Source: Candidatus Omnitrophota bacterium
GTDB lineage: Bacteria > Omnitrophota > Gorgyraeia > Gygaellales > Profunditerraquicolaceae
Assembly (NCBI GenBank): GCA_028715095.1
Contig: JAQUSM010000023.1
Span: forward strand, 1 to 11,323
Reading direction: 5' to 3'
DNA length: 11,323 bases
Both the position numbers and the translations under genes were made by a program. Of this stretch, positions 1 to 6,769 are shown one piece after another. Each line of letters opens with the position of its first letter. Positions within the stretch are counted from its first letter, which is position 1. The notes below the pieces were generated by a model. That model searched no databases. It was given only the letters and a program-made list of their open reading frames with translations, and was not told the origin of the DNA.

Positions 1-1
1 C

Positions 2-1186
2 CTGACGGCTGTGACTTTTAAAGCTGACGGCGGGGTAGCTACTTCTTCGGTATTATTCGTAATACTTGCTATCGGATTCGGAGTGTCGCTTTACCGTTTA
101 AAGATCCCGCTTCGCTGGGCTACGGGGATATTTGTTTCCTTGCTCTTTTTTTGCGTTTGGCTGGGGCAGCTCCTGCCGCTTAACAGCATTCCTGCTTTAT
201 TCGGCGATAGCGTAAAAACCTGGAGTATTGTGTTAATTATTTATTGTTTTATTGCTTCGGTTACTCCGGTCTGGATATTGTTGCAGCCGAGGGATTATCT
301 CTCAAGCTTCTTGCTGTATGGATCTATACTGGGCGGATTTTTGGGGATTCTTTTTGGCGGATTTAGCCTGAAATACCCGGTTTTTAACGGTTGGGTTTCA
401 CCTGACATAGGTCCGATGTTTCCGCTTTTATTTGTGACCGTGGCTTGCGGGGCTATCAGCGGGTTTCATTCGATTGTGGCAAGCGGCACTTCTTCCAAAC
501 AAATCAGGAAAGAAACTCATGCATTACCAATAGGTTATGGAGCAATGTTGGTAGAGGGATTAGTCGCGGTAATTGCCCTTAGTACTATTATGATAATCGG
601 TATAAATGATCCGTTGACTAAAGGGGGCCCGCTTTCTATCTACGGAGCCGGTATGGGGAAATTCTTTTCTGTATTTGGCATTCCGGAAAAATATGGAAAT
701 TCTTTCGGCATATTAGCCTTGTCTACGTTTATTTTGACTACCCTTGATACCGCCACCCGGCTGGCGCGGTATATTCTTCAGGAATTCTTCAATATGGAAC
801 GTAAAAACTTCCGTTATATGGCGACAGCAGCGACATTGTCTTTGCCGGCTATATTTGTTTTGATAAAGCTTAAAGATGCTTATGGTAATATTGTTCCTGC
901 CTGGAAGATTATCTGGCCTGTTTTTGGGGCTACTAACCAATTATTGGCAGGCTTGGCGTTGATGGTAATCAGCGTTTGGTTGAAGAAAAAAGGCAAACCG
1001 GTCTGGTTTGTGGTATTGCCGATGGTATTTATGCTGTTAATGACTTTATGGGCATTGTTCATCGTAATCCTGCAGTATAAATTCAGCCTGCTGGGGTTTA
1101 TCGGCGTAATTCTTTTATTCTTAGCTGCGCTGCTTATCCGGGAGGCGGTTGAGATATTTAGAATCAAACCCAAAACCAACAGATAG
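2..1186 (+). CDS. cstA: CstA-family carbon starvation / peptide (pyruvate) transporter, C-terminal part
   Basis: Integral cytoplasmic-membrane transporter of the CstA family, whose members import peptides or pyruvate when carbon is scarce. The reading frame is open to the left edge: three more in-frame codons precede the GTG at 11, so that GTG is an internal codon and the N-terminus lies outside the window. What remains is about 395 residues, the second half of a protein usually 500-700 long. It is almost entirely hydrophobic, with roughly nine or ten likely membrane segments. Family landmarks are WILLQPRDYL (around 278-307) and the conserved block FVTVACGAISGFHSIVASGT (about 431-490), followed by TSSKQ. 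A later segment, TLDTATRLARYILQEFF, is also typical of CstA. The stop is TAG at 1184-1186. The next gene begins 200 bp downstream, behind its own promoter-like elements, so the two are probably separate units. The exact substrate cannot be read from the sequence. Confidence 0.93.
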   Translation: MTAVTFKADGGVATSSVLFVILAIGFGVSLYRLKIPLRWATGIFVSLLFFCVWLGQLLPLNSIPALFGDSVKTWSIVLIIYCFIASVTPVWILLQPRDYLSSFLLYGSILGGFLGILFGGFSLKYPVFNGWVSPDIGPMFPLLFVTVACGAISGFHSIVASGTSSKQIRKETHALPIGYGAMLVEGLVAVIALSTIMIIGINDPLTKGGPLSIYGAGMGKFFSVFGIPEKYGNSFGILALSTFILTTLDTATRLARYILQEFFNMERKNFRYMATAATLSLPAIFVLIKLKDAYGNIVPAWKIIWPVFGATNQLLAGLALMVISVWLKKKGKPVWFVVLPMVFMLLMTLWALFIVILQYKFSLLGFIGVILLFLAALLIREAVEIFRIKPKTNR

Positions 1187-1204
1187 GAGAAGAAAAAAAG
1201 AAAG

Positions 1205-1254
1205 AATTGTTTTATAACCTTAAGATATATATAGAGTTAAATAAAACGTCTTGA
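1205..1254 (+). repeat. 50-bp intergenic palindromic repeat, copy 1
   Basis: This 50-bp segment matches 6636-6685 at 43 of 50 positions without gaps (hand alignment). The seven differences fall at element positions 9, 17, 18, 21, 22, 36 and 42; six are transitions. The element is an imperfect palindrome: the arm starting GTTTTAT at 1209 can pair with ATAAAAC ending at 1247, then AAC with GTT, with small bulges and an A/T loop. It lies 18 bp after the cstA stop. Its last bases, TTGA, form the start of a possible -35 box. It could be an operator, a structured RNA end or a dispersed small repeat. Confidence 0.75.
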
Positions 1255-1278
1255 TAAGTATGGGCTATGTGGTATATT
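1251..1278 (+). promoter_or_regulatory. candidate promoter for the signalling operon
   Basis: TTGATA (1251-1256) and TATATT (1273-1278) are separated by 16 bp, a plausible sigma-70-like pair. The -35 box overlaps the 3' end of repeat copy 1, so a protein bound to the repeat could affect transcription. Transcription would begin near 1285 and give a leader of about 100 nt containing the hairpin at 1329-1373. The region is A/T-rich, so a chance match is possible. Confidence 0.4.
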
Positions 1279-1328
1279 AATAAACAATAATAACCGCTCA
1301 AAATGGGGTGAAGATGGTTAGTTTTTAC

Positions 1329-1373
1329 ACTCAAGCTTTTTGTGTCTGAAGCACAAGATGACTTGAGTTTTTT
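1329..1373 (+). terminator. terminator-like hairpin in the leader of the PAS sensor gene
   Basis: ACTCAAG (1329-1335) pairs perfectly with CTTGAGT (1362-1368). An inner stem TTGTG (1340-1344) / CACAA (1352-1356) closes a 7-nt loop, and a run of six T residues (1368-1373) follows. This is the form of a Rho-independent terminator. The T run ends two bases before the Shine-Dalgarno (GAGG 1376-1379) of the gene at 1387, so it sits inside that gene's 5' leader if the upstream promoter is real. It may instead end read-through from cstA. A weak 5-bp stem, TAACC (1291-1295) / GGTTA (1316-1320), lies upstream. I do not recognise a known riboswitch class. Confidence 0.6.
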
Positions 1374-1386
1374 ATGAGGCAATATT

Positions 1387-2877
1387 ATGAATAATCAAAA
1401 AGGAATTAATAAAATAGTGCTAATCGTGATTTTTGCTATTTTGATTGCGGGGGTAGTCTTTAGCAGTATTGCCTTTTACCTGGAAGAAAAGCGCACGCGC
1501 GAAGAATTTATTATTCAGGCGCAGATACTGGAAAAGGCTGTCAACGTAAAACGCGTCTTAAGTTTAAGCGGCTCTGAAGCTGACCTTAATTCTCCGGATT
1601 ATCAGCGGCTTAAAGAACAATTAGCCTCGGTCTGTTCTATTAATTCTAAGTACCGTTTTATCTATTTAATGGGCCAGCGGCCCGATGGGGAGGTTTTCTT
1701 TTTTGTGGATTCCGAGCCGCAGGATTCCAAAGATTACTCTCCTCCCGGCCAGGTGTATACCGAAACCTCTCCTGCCTTATTAAATGTTTTTTCGAAAGGC
1801 AAAGAGGTTGTTGAGGGCCCGGCATCCGACCGCTGGGGCAAATGGGTAAGCGCTCTAGTGCCGATTACCAATCCGGAAACCGGAAAAATTATTGCTATAC
1901 TTGGCATGGATATTGACGCGCGTAATTGGATGGGGGTAATTATTTACCATTCCCTGGCGCCATTGGTTATTACTTTGCTGGTTTCCATCGTCTTGGGAAC
2001 ATTTTTGTTCTTCCAGTATAGGGGTGAGCAAGAGAAGATACAGCTTGCGATATCCAAGATGGCCCTGCAGCGCAGTGAGGAAAGTTTTCAGCAACTATTT
2101 GAAAACCTTACGGATGGAGTGGCTATTTTTAAGGCGTCTGAAGAAGAGGGAAACTTTGTATTTGTAAATCTTAATAAAAAAGGCGAGGAAATTTCCCGGA
2201 TTAACCGTAAAGATATTATCGGCAAGAGAGTGACTGAGGTATTTCCGGCAACTGCAGAGATTGGCCTTTTGGATGTCTTGCGCCGGGTCTGGCGCACAGG
2301 GGCATCGGAATACCTGCCCGGTATTCTCTATAAAGATAAGCGGATAGAGCATTGGACTGAGAATTATGTGCTAAGGCTGCCTTCCGGGCTCGTGGTATCG
2401 ATTTATTCTAACATTACAAAACGTAAACAGGCAGAAGAAGAGATTAAGAGTCTGGCAAAATTTACCACTGAAGATCCCAGCCCTGTCCTGCGTATTGATA
2501 GAGACGGTAAGCTGCTTTTTGTAAATCAGGCAGGTTTAAAGAAGCTGGTAAATTGGCACCTGCAAATTGGGAAAATAGTCTTTCCTGTATTACGGGATTT
2601 GGTTTTTAAGGCATTAGAGAGCGGCTTAGAACAGCAATGCGAGCTCGAACACAGTGATCATGTATATTCTTTTTATGTCGCCCCAATTATTGAATCCGGT
2701 TACGCTAATCTTTATGGCCGCGATATTACCGAGCTTAAACAGGCAGAGCAGAAGCTAAAAAAAGACCTGCATGAGTTGGAAGTTTTTTATAAAGCTTCTG
2801 TCGGCAGGGAGGAACGTATCCTGGAGCTTAAGATGCAGATAAAAGAGCTCGAGCAGAAATTAGGAAAGGTTAAATGA
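1387..2877 (+). CDS. membrane-bound tandem-PAS sensor protein without a kinase domain
   Basis: Predicted signal sensor in the cytoplasmic membrane. Transmembrane helices at residues 8-30 and 187-209 flank an extracytoplasmic Cache-like sensory region (about 35-185), with the conserved-looking stretch SALVPITNPETGKIIAILGM near its end. The cytoplasmic part has two PAS domains (about 228-350 and 351-455), each ending in the usual DIT/NIT-(E/K) linker (NITKRKQAEE at 342, DITELKQAE at 446). A charged coiled coil (about 450-494) follows, containing SVGREERILELK, a tail often seen after PAS domains in sensor kinases. No H-box and no HATPase motifs are present. The start is supported by GAGG seven bases upstream. 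Its TGA overlaps the ATG of the next gene (ATGA, 4 bp), so translation is probably coupled. It may act with or modulate that kinase. The ligand is unknown. Confidence 0.88.
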   Translation: MNNQKGINKIVLIVIFAILIAGVVFSSIAFYLEEKRTREEFIIQAQILEKAVNVKRVLSLSGSEADLNSPDYQRLKEQLASVCSINSKYRFIYLMGQRPDGEVFFFVDSEPQDSKDYSPPGQVYTETSPALLNVFSKGKEVVEGPASDRWGKWVSALVPITNPETGKIIAILGMDIDARNWMGVIIYHSLAPLVITLLVSIVLGTFLFFQYRGEQEKIQLAISKMALQRSEESFQQLFENLTDGVAIFKASEEEGNFVFVNLNKKGEEISRINRKDIIGKRVTEVFPATAEIGLLDVLRRVWRTGASEYLPGILYKDKRIEHWTENYVLRLPSGLVVSIYSNITKRKQAEEEIKSLAKFTTEDPSPVLRIDRDGKLLFVNQAGLKKLVNWHLQIGKIVFPVLRDLVFKALESGLEQQCELEHSDHVYSFYVAPIIESGYANLYGRDITELKQAEQKLKKDLHELEVFYKASVGREERILELKMQIKELEQKLGKVK

Positions 2878-5777
2878 TAGCAGTATTATTTCTTTATGGC
2901 CTTGTATTTATTCTTATGGGGATGATTTTATTAGCTATCCCCAAGAATGAGGATCTCCTGGGTATCTTAAAGAATTTCTGGGCGCTTGCCATATTCGGGC
3001 TTATTCATGGAATCAGCGAATGGGTTGATATGTTTATTCAGGCTGGCGGACCGTTTAATGCCAGGTTATTTGTAATTATATCGGCAATCCTTTTGCCTGT
3101 TTCTTTTGTTTTTATAGTTTTATTCGGCGTGCTTAATATTCTTGAGCGGCATCCAAAATACAAATGGCTTATATTCTTGCCGGTTGTTTGTTTATTGCCG
3201 TTGGCTTTAACTTATTGTACAGGTAAAGGCGTAGCGGTTGCCGGTATAATGGCGCGTTATTTTATTTGTTTGCCGGGGTTAATCCTCGTCATAATTGATA
3301 TCTTTAGCCGTCTGGTTTTACACAAAAAAGAATTACCGGGGTTTGTTTTATTAAGCTCGTTAATTTTTATCTTTACCAGCGGTATATATGCTGTTGTTTC
3401 AGGGCTTATTGTGCCGAAGGCAAATTTCTTCCCGGCATCGCTGATAAACTATGATAATTTCATCAGAATATTCGGTTTTCCCGTACAAATTATCAGGGTG
3501 TTGTGCGCTATCCTTATGGCCGCAGGAGCTTTTGGCATGACAGGTGTTTTTTATAAGCATAAAACAAGAGCGCGTTTGATCGGAGGGATCAGGCGCAAGT
3601 TCTTGTTTTTTATTATATTATTCAGCTTGATCCTTCTCGGAGCCAGCGTGCTAATGCAGTATTTATCAGGGGTATTTATGCTGAGGAAGATTATTTTCAG
3701 CAATCAGCAGTCCATAGTGCGATTAATGGCTAATTCCGTTGGTGAGATGATTGAGTCTGAGGTCAAGAAATTAGAAAATAACGTGGAAAGCCCGAGTATC
3801 TGGGGCGCGGTTATTATGGATGCAAATCTCGGGTATTCTGCGATTCCTGTTAAGAATATGCCGGAATATTTTGCAAAGAAAGACAAGGAATGGGCGCAGT
3901 TATCCCCCGACAGTCCCGTATTGGATAAATATATTCATACTCAGCTTAGCCTGCGCCTTAAGAAGATTGTTGAGGCAGGTAATGTTTCCGAGATATTTTT
4001 TACCGATAGATACGGCGGGCTGGTGGTGGCTTCGCAGAAGACAAGCGATTTCTATCAGGCGGATGAAGAATGGTGGCAGAAAACATTTAACGCCGGTAAA
4101 GGGAATGTTTTTATCGGCGATATGGAATTTGACGAGTCCAGCAACAACTGGTCGATTACCATTTCAGTGCCGGTCTACAGCAAGGATCTAGAGGTAATCG
4201 GTGTCTGTAAGGTAATTTACAATACCTTAAAGTTTTCTGAAGTGGTCTCTAAATTTGAAATAGGTTCCACCGGCCGGGCGTTTTTGTTTGATAATTACGG
4301 AAAGCTCGTATGCCAAAGCGGTCATAGGCTTGCTAAATTAAACAAGAATTTAATCTTGCCTGAATGGAATGTTATTAAAGAAATGCAATCTAAGAAAGTC
4401 TTCCAATCAGCCTCATATGTTTCTCATGATTCGGGAAATACTTTCTTAATTTCATGGGAGATTGTGCCTAATGAAGCTTTACTAAAACGAGGGGTAAGAT
4501 GGATCGCTTCTGTCGAGCAGGACGCCAAAGAGGTGTTCGCGGGCCAGGAGTTTGTTCTTTTGCTGTATTCCATAGTCTTGTTCGGGATATTGGTGATTTT
4601 GTCGATATACTTTAGCTTTTTGTTTTTCCGGTTATTGATACAGCCTATTGAAAGGATGCGTCTGGGTATGCGTGAGATTGCCGGAGGGAACCTTAATTAT
4701 TACTTAAATATAAGAAGCGGGGATGAGCTTGAGGATCTCGCGGACTCTTTTAACTCAATGATTAATACGCTGCGCAAAACCCTGGTTTCCAAGGAGGCCT
4801 TGATTACGGAGGTTGCCGAGCGTAAGCAGGTGGAGTGCATGCTCGAACAGTCCAGGGATAAACTGGAGAAACAGGCCCGGGAATTAAACGCCCAGTTGAA
4901 AGAGACGGAGAAAACGTATGATTTGATGATCAGCATGCTGGAGGATAATAATATTATCAGGGCCGCCCTGGAGAAGAGCCTGGCAGAGTTAAAACAGGCG
5001 CAGGAGATGATGATACAGGTAGCTAAACTTGGCGCGATAGGCCAGCTAGCCAGCGGGGTCGCCCATGAAGTCAAAAATCCTTTAGGAATAATCTTACAGG
5101 GCATAAATTATCTGGAGAATAAGATAGCGGGCCAGGAGAAGGATTCCCATGAGGTCCTGGAGATGATGAAAGACGGCATAATCAGGGCAGATAAAATTAT
5201 CAACGGGTTGCTTGATTTCTCAAAGTCTACCAAGCTGGAGTTGAGACAGGAAGATATAAACTCGGTGTTAGAAAGTTCAATAAATTTAGCGCAGGTTTCA
5301 GCCAGGTTTTCCGGTGTGCAGATCATTAAAGAAATGGGGAAAAATAACCCCAAAGCGAGAATTGACAAGAATAAAATGGAGCAGGTCTTTATCAATATCC
5401 TGGTGAATGCCGCGCAGGCTATTGATAATAATGGTAAAATTATTGTACGTAGTTATACGAAGAGATTAGAAAGGCCCGAGAAATCCAGGATGAATAAAGA
5501 GGTAGATTATTTCAGCGCGGGAGAAGAAGCTTTAATAGTCGAGATTGAAGATACTGGCGCAGGGATCTCCGAAGAAAACTTAAAGAAGATATTCGATGCA
5601 TTTTTCTCTACTAAAGGACCTAAAGGGGGAGCGGGTTTAGGTTTGGGTGTGTGTTTGAGTATAGTGGACATGCATAAGGGTTTAATCGATGTTGAAAGCC
5701 AGCCAGGCAAAGGGACCAAAGTAACCATTACCTTGAAGTTACCCGCGGATGAGCAAAAGGAGCAAGAGCATGGATAA
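2874..5777 (+). CDS. sensor histidine kinase, 7TM-dCache-HAMP-HisKA-HATPase
   Basis: Large membrane histidine kinase, 967 residues. Domains in order: about seven hydrophobic helices (residues 1-226) containing FGLIHGISEW at 41-50, a signature seen in N-terminal 7TM regions of other sensor kinases; another helix at 243-264; an extracytoplasmic double-Cache region (about 270-555, with EEWWQ near 398 and GVCKVIYN near 443); a helix at 559-582; HAMP (about 583-636, with SGDELEDLADSFN); a coiled coil (640-710); HisKA with phospho-acceptor His731 in VAHEVKNPLG; and a HATPase domain with N-box NILVNAAQA (Asn841 and Asn845), G1 box DTGAGI (893-898) and G2 box GGAGLGLG (918-925). All residues needed for autophosphorylation are present. 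There is no attached receiver. AGGAAAGG (2862-2869) precedes the start. It overlaps the upstream sensor by 4 bp and the downstream receiver by 8 bp, and those receivers are the likely phosphoryl acceptors. Confidence 0.93.
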   Translation: MIAVLFLYGLVFILMGMILLAIPKNEDLLGILKNFWALAIFGLIHGISEWVDMFIQAGGPFNARLFVIISAILLPVSFVFIVLFGVLNILERHPKYKWLIFLPVVCLLPLALTYCTGKGVAVAGIMARYFICLPGLILVIIDIFSRLVLHKKELPGFVLLSSLIFIFTSGIYAVVSGLIVPKANFFPASLINYDNFIRIFGFPVQIIRVLCAILMAAGAFGMTGVFYKHKTRARLIGGIRRKFLFFIILFSLILLGASVLMQYLSGVFMLRKIIFSNQQSIVRLMANSVGEMIESEVKKLENNVESPSIWGAVIMDANLGYSAIPVKNMPEYFAKKDKEWAQLSPDSPVLDKYIHTQLSLRLKKIVEAGNVSEIFFTDRYGGLVVASQKTSDFYQADEEWWQKTFNAGKGNVFIGDMEFDESSNNWSITISVPVYSKDLEVIGVCKVIYNTLKFSEVVSKFEIGSTGRAFLFDNYGKLVCQSGHRLAKLNKNLILPEWNVIKEMQSKKVFQSASYVSHDSGNTFLISWEIVPNEALLKRGVRWIASVEQDAKEVFAGQEFVLLLYSIVLFGILVILSIYFSFLFFRLLIQPIERMRLGMREIAGGNLNYYLNIRSGDELEDLADSFNSMINTLRKTLVSKEALITEVAERKQVECMLEQSRDKLEKQARELNAQLKETEKTYDLMISMLEDNNIIRAALEKSLAELKQAQEMMIQVAKLGAIGQLASGVAHEVKNPLGIILQGINYLENKIAGQEKDSHEVLEMMKDGIIRADKIINGLLDFSKSTKLELRQEDINSVLESSINLAQVSARFSGVQIIKEMGKNNPKARIDKNKMEQVFINILVNAAQAIDNNGKIIVRSYTKRLERPEKSRMNKEVDYFSAGEEALIVEIEDTGAGISEENLKKIFDAFFSTKGPKGGAGLGLGVCLSIVDMHKGLIDVESQPGKGTKVTITLKLPADEQKEQEHG

Positions 5778-6189
5778 GAAAAAGATATTAGTCATAGATG
5801 ACGAGAAAAACCTTTGTATTTTATTGAAATCAAATTTGGAGAATACCGGAGAATACGCGGTGACTACCGCTTATTCCGGAGAAGAAGGCCTAAAAAAGGC
5901 GAAAGAAACAGAATTTGATTTAGTGATTACGGATTTCAAAATGCCCGGGTTAAACGGCAGGGATGTACTCAATGCGCTTAAGGATATGCGGCCTAATTCT
6001 CCGGTAGTGCTTTGTTCTGTTTACCATGATGATCCAAGCACGGTCACTGCTTTAGACATAGCCAAGGCCGATGGAATAATTACAAAGCCTTTTGAACACA
6101 CAAAGCTTTATAATACGATAAAAGAGATCCTGGCTGATAATCCCGGGATGAGTAAACCTAAGGTTAAAAAGGAGGCCAGAGATGCCTAA
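5770..6189 (+). CDS. single-domain response regulator (receiver only), first of a pair
   Basis: Stand-alone CheY-like receiver of 139 residues. The acidic pocket is Asp10-Asp11, the phosphorylation site is Asp55 in VITDFKMPG, the switch position is Ser83, and Lys106 lies in the conserved KPF. After the receiver fold (to about residue 122) there is only a short lysine-rich tail, so it has no DNA-binding or enzymatic output domain. I chose the ATG at 5770, not the in-frame ATG at 5749, because AGGAG (5758-5762) sits seven bases before it and the protein then begins MDKKKILVIDDE, as receivers usually do. It overlaps the kinase stop by 8 bp. The kinase is the natural phosphodonor. It is paralogous to the next gene. 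Confidence 0.92.
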   Translation: MDKKKILVIDDEKNLCILLKSNLENTGEYAVTTAYSGEEGLKKAKETEFDLVITDFKMPGLNGRDVLNALKDMRPNSPVVLCSVYHDDPSTVTALDIAKADGIITKPFEHTKLYNTIKEILADNPGMSKPKVKKEARDA

Positions 6190-6565
6190 AAATAAAATAT
6201 TAGTCGTTGATGATGAAGTGGATTTTACCAAGTTGCTGAAATCTAATTTAGAGGAAACCGGAAAATTCGAAGTTCTGGCTTTGTCAAATGCCAATGATAT
6301 CATATCCCAGGTGCATGGCTTTAAGCCCGATATTATCCTGCTTGATATCATTATGCCCGGAACAAAGGGGATTGAGGTTTGCGAGATACTGAATAAAGAT
6401 ATAATCGGCAAGGCCATACCTATTATTATCATTTCCGCGTTGGCTAAAGATGCGGATAAGTATAAGGCCTATAGGGTCGGAGTAGTGGATTATATGGAGA
6501 AGCCGATCGAAATAGGGCGCTTGATCGAGAAAATAGATAAATATATTCAATTTAAACAAAAGTAG
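6182..6565 (+). CDS. single-domain response regulator (receiver only), second of a pair
   Basis: Stand-alone receiver of 127 residues with all phosphotransfer residues: Asp10-Asp11, phospho-acceptor Asp55 in LLDIIMPG, Ser85 at the switch position and Lys107 in the EKP motif. It ends right after the last helix and has no output domain. Its N-terminal third resembles the preceding receiver closely (shared LLKSNLE.TG in both), pointing to tandem duplication followed by divergence in the second half. Translation is probably coupled: it starts with a strong AAGGAGG (6169-6175) and overlaps the previous gene by 8 bp with the same ATGnnTAA arrangement as the junction before it. It is the last gene of the signalling operon, and 204 bp follow before moxR. 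Such proteins act by phosphorelay, as phosphate sinks, or by binding a target protein; the partner is not visible. Confidence 0.91.
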   Translation: MPKNKILVVDDEVDFTKLLKSNLEETGKFEVLALSNANDIISQVHGFKPDIILLDIIMPGTKGIEVCEILNKDIIGKAIPIIIISALAKDADKYKAYRVGVVDYMEKPIEIGRLIEKIDKYIQFKQK

Positions 6566-6615
6566 CAAAGACGTTTTATATAACCGGTCTAATCTCATCA
6601 AGTTACAAATTAATT
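6566..6615 (-). repeat. degenerate inverted copy of the 50-bp repeat
   Basis: Read on the minus strand, this segment aligns without gaps to copy 1 (1205-1254) at about 33 of 50 positions. Matches cluster at both ends: AAGACGTTTTAT followed by TAAC on the left, and GTTA with an AATT end on the right. The centre is not conserved. It begins immediately after the stop codon of the second receiver and lies 20 bp before the direct copy at 6636. Because the element is itself partly palindromic and A/T-rich, some of this similarity could arise by chance. Confidence 0.4.
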
Positions 6616-6635
6616 ATTTAAATTCAGAAAAAAGT

Positions 6636-6685
6636 AATTGTTTCATAACCTCTAGGCATATATAGAGTTAGATAAAGCGTCTTGA
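6636..6685 (+). repeat. 50-bp intergenic palindromic repeat, copy 2
   Basis: Direct repeat of 1205-1254, 43/50 identical without gaps. The shared blocks include ATAACCT, the 13-base run ATATATAGAGTTA and CGTCTTGA. The palindromic pairing seen in copy 1 is kept in outline (6640-6678), with one arm mismatch and an improved inner stem (CTCTA with TAGAG). It lies 12 bp before the -35 box of the candidate moxR promoter, a position suited to an upstream regulatory site. Confidence 0.75.
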
Positions 6686-6697
6686 GGATTTTTTTTG

Positions 6698-6726
6698 TTG
6701 ACAAAATATTAAAAAAGTATTAATTT
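6698..6726 (+). promoter_or_regulatory. candidate sigma-70-like promoter of the moxR/bat operon
   Basis: A perfect -35 consensus TTGACA (6698-6703) is followed after 17 bp by TAATTT (6721-6726), so transcription would start near 6733. The TATAAT at 6733-6738 is an alternative -10 but lacks a matching -35. The moxR Shine-Dalgarno AAGGGAGGT lies at 6757-6765. The stretch is very A/T-rich, which raises the chance of false matches, but spacing and position before a new operon are right. Confidence 0.6.
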
Positions 6727-6769
6727 TATGTTTATAATTTCCTGATAAAACAATAAAAGGGAGGTAAAC

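Noticed and set aside
1285..1386. A known riboswitch (c-di-GMP, fluoride, preQ1, TPP) in the sensor leader
   Set aside because: None of the conserved core motifs of these classes could be matched by eye; only a generic hairpin with a T run and a weak upstream stem are supported.
3820..4191. 123-codon + strand frame inside the histidine kinase gene
   Set aside because: It is in a different frame within the dCache region of a continuous kinase gene; composition is odd (Arg-rich) and no domain is recognisable.
4700..5104. 134-codon minus-strand frame over the HAMP/coiled-coil/HisKA region
   Set aside because: Ser/Leu-rich translation typical of the complement of a Lys/Glu-rich coiled coil; no supporting signals.
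5749..5769. Upstream ATG at 5749 as the start of the first receiver
   Set aside because: The ATG at 5770 has AGGAG at proper spacing and gives the normal receiver N-terminus. The extra seven residues would only add an atypical SKRSKS leader.
1387..5777. The idea that the PAS sensor and the kinase are one gene split by a frameshift
   Set aside because: The sensor ends with a natural coiled-coil tail, and the kinase begins with its own 7TM segment and Shine-Dalgarno, so both look like complete proteins.
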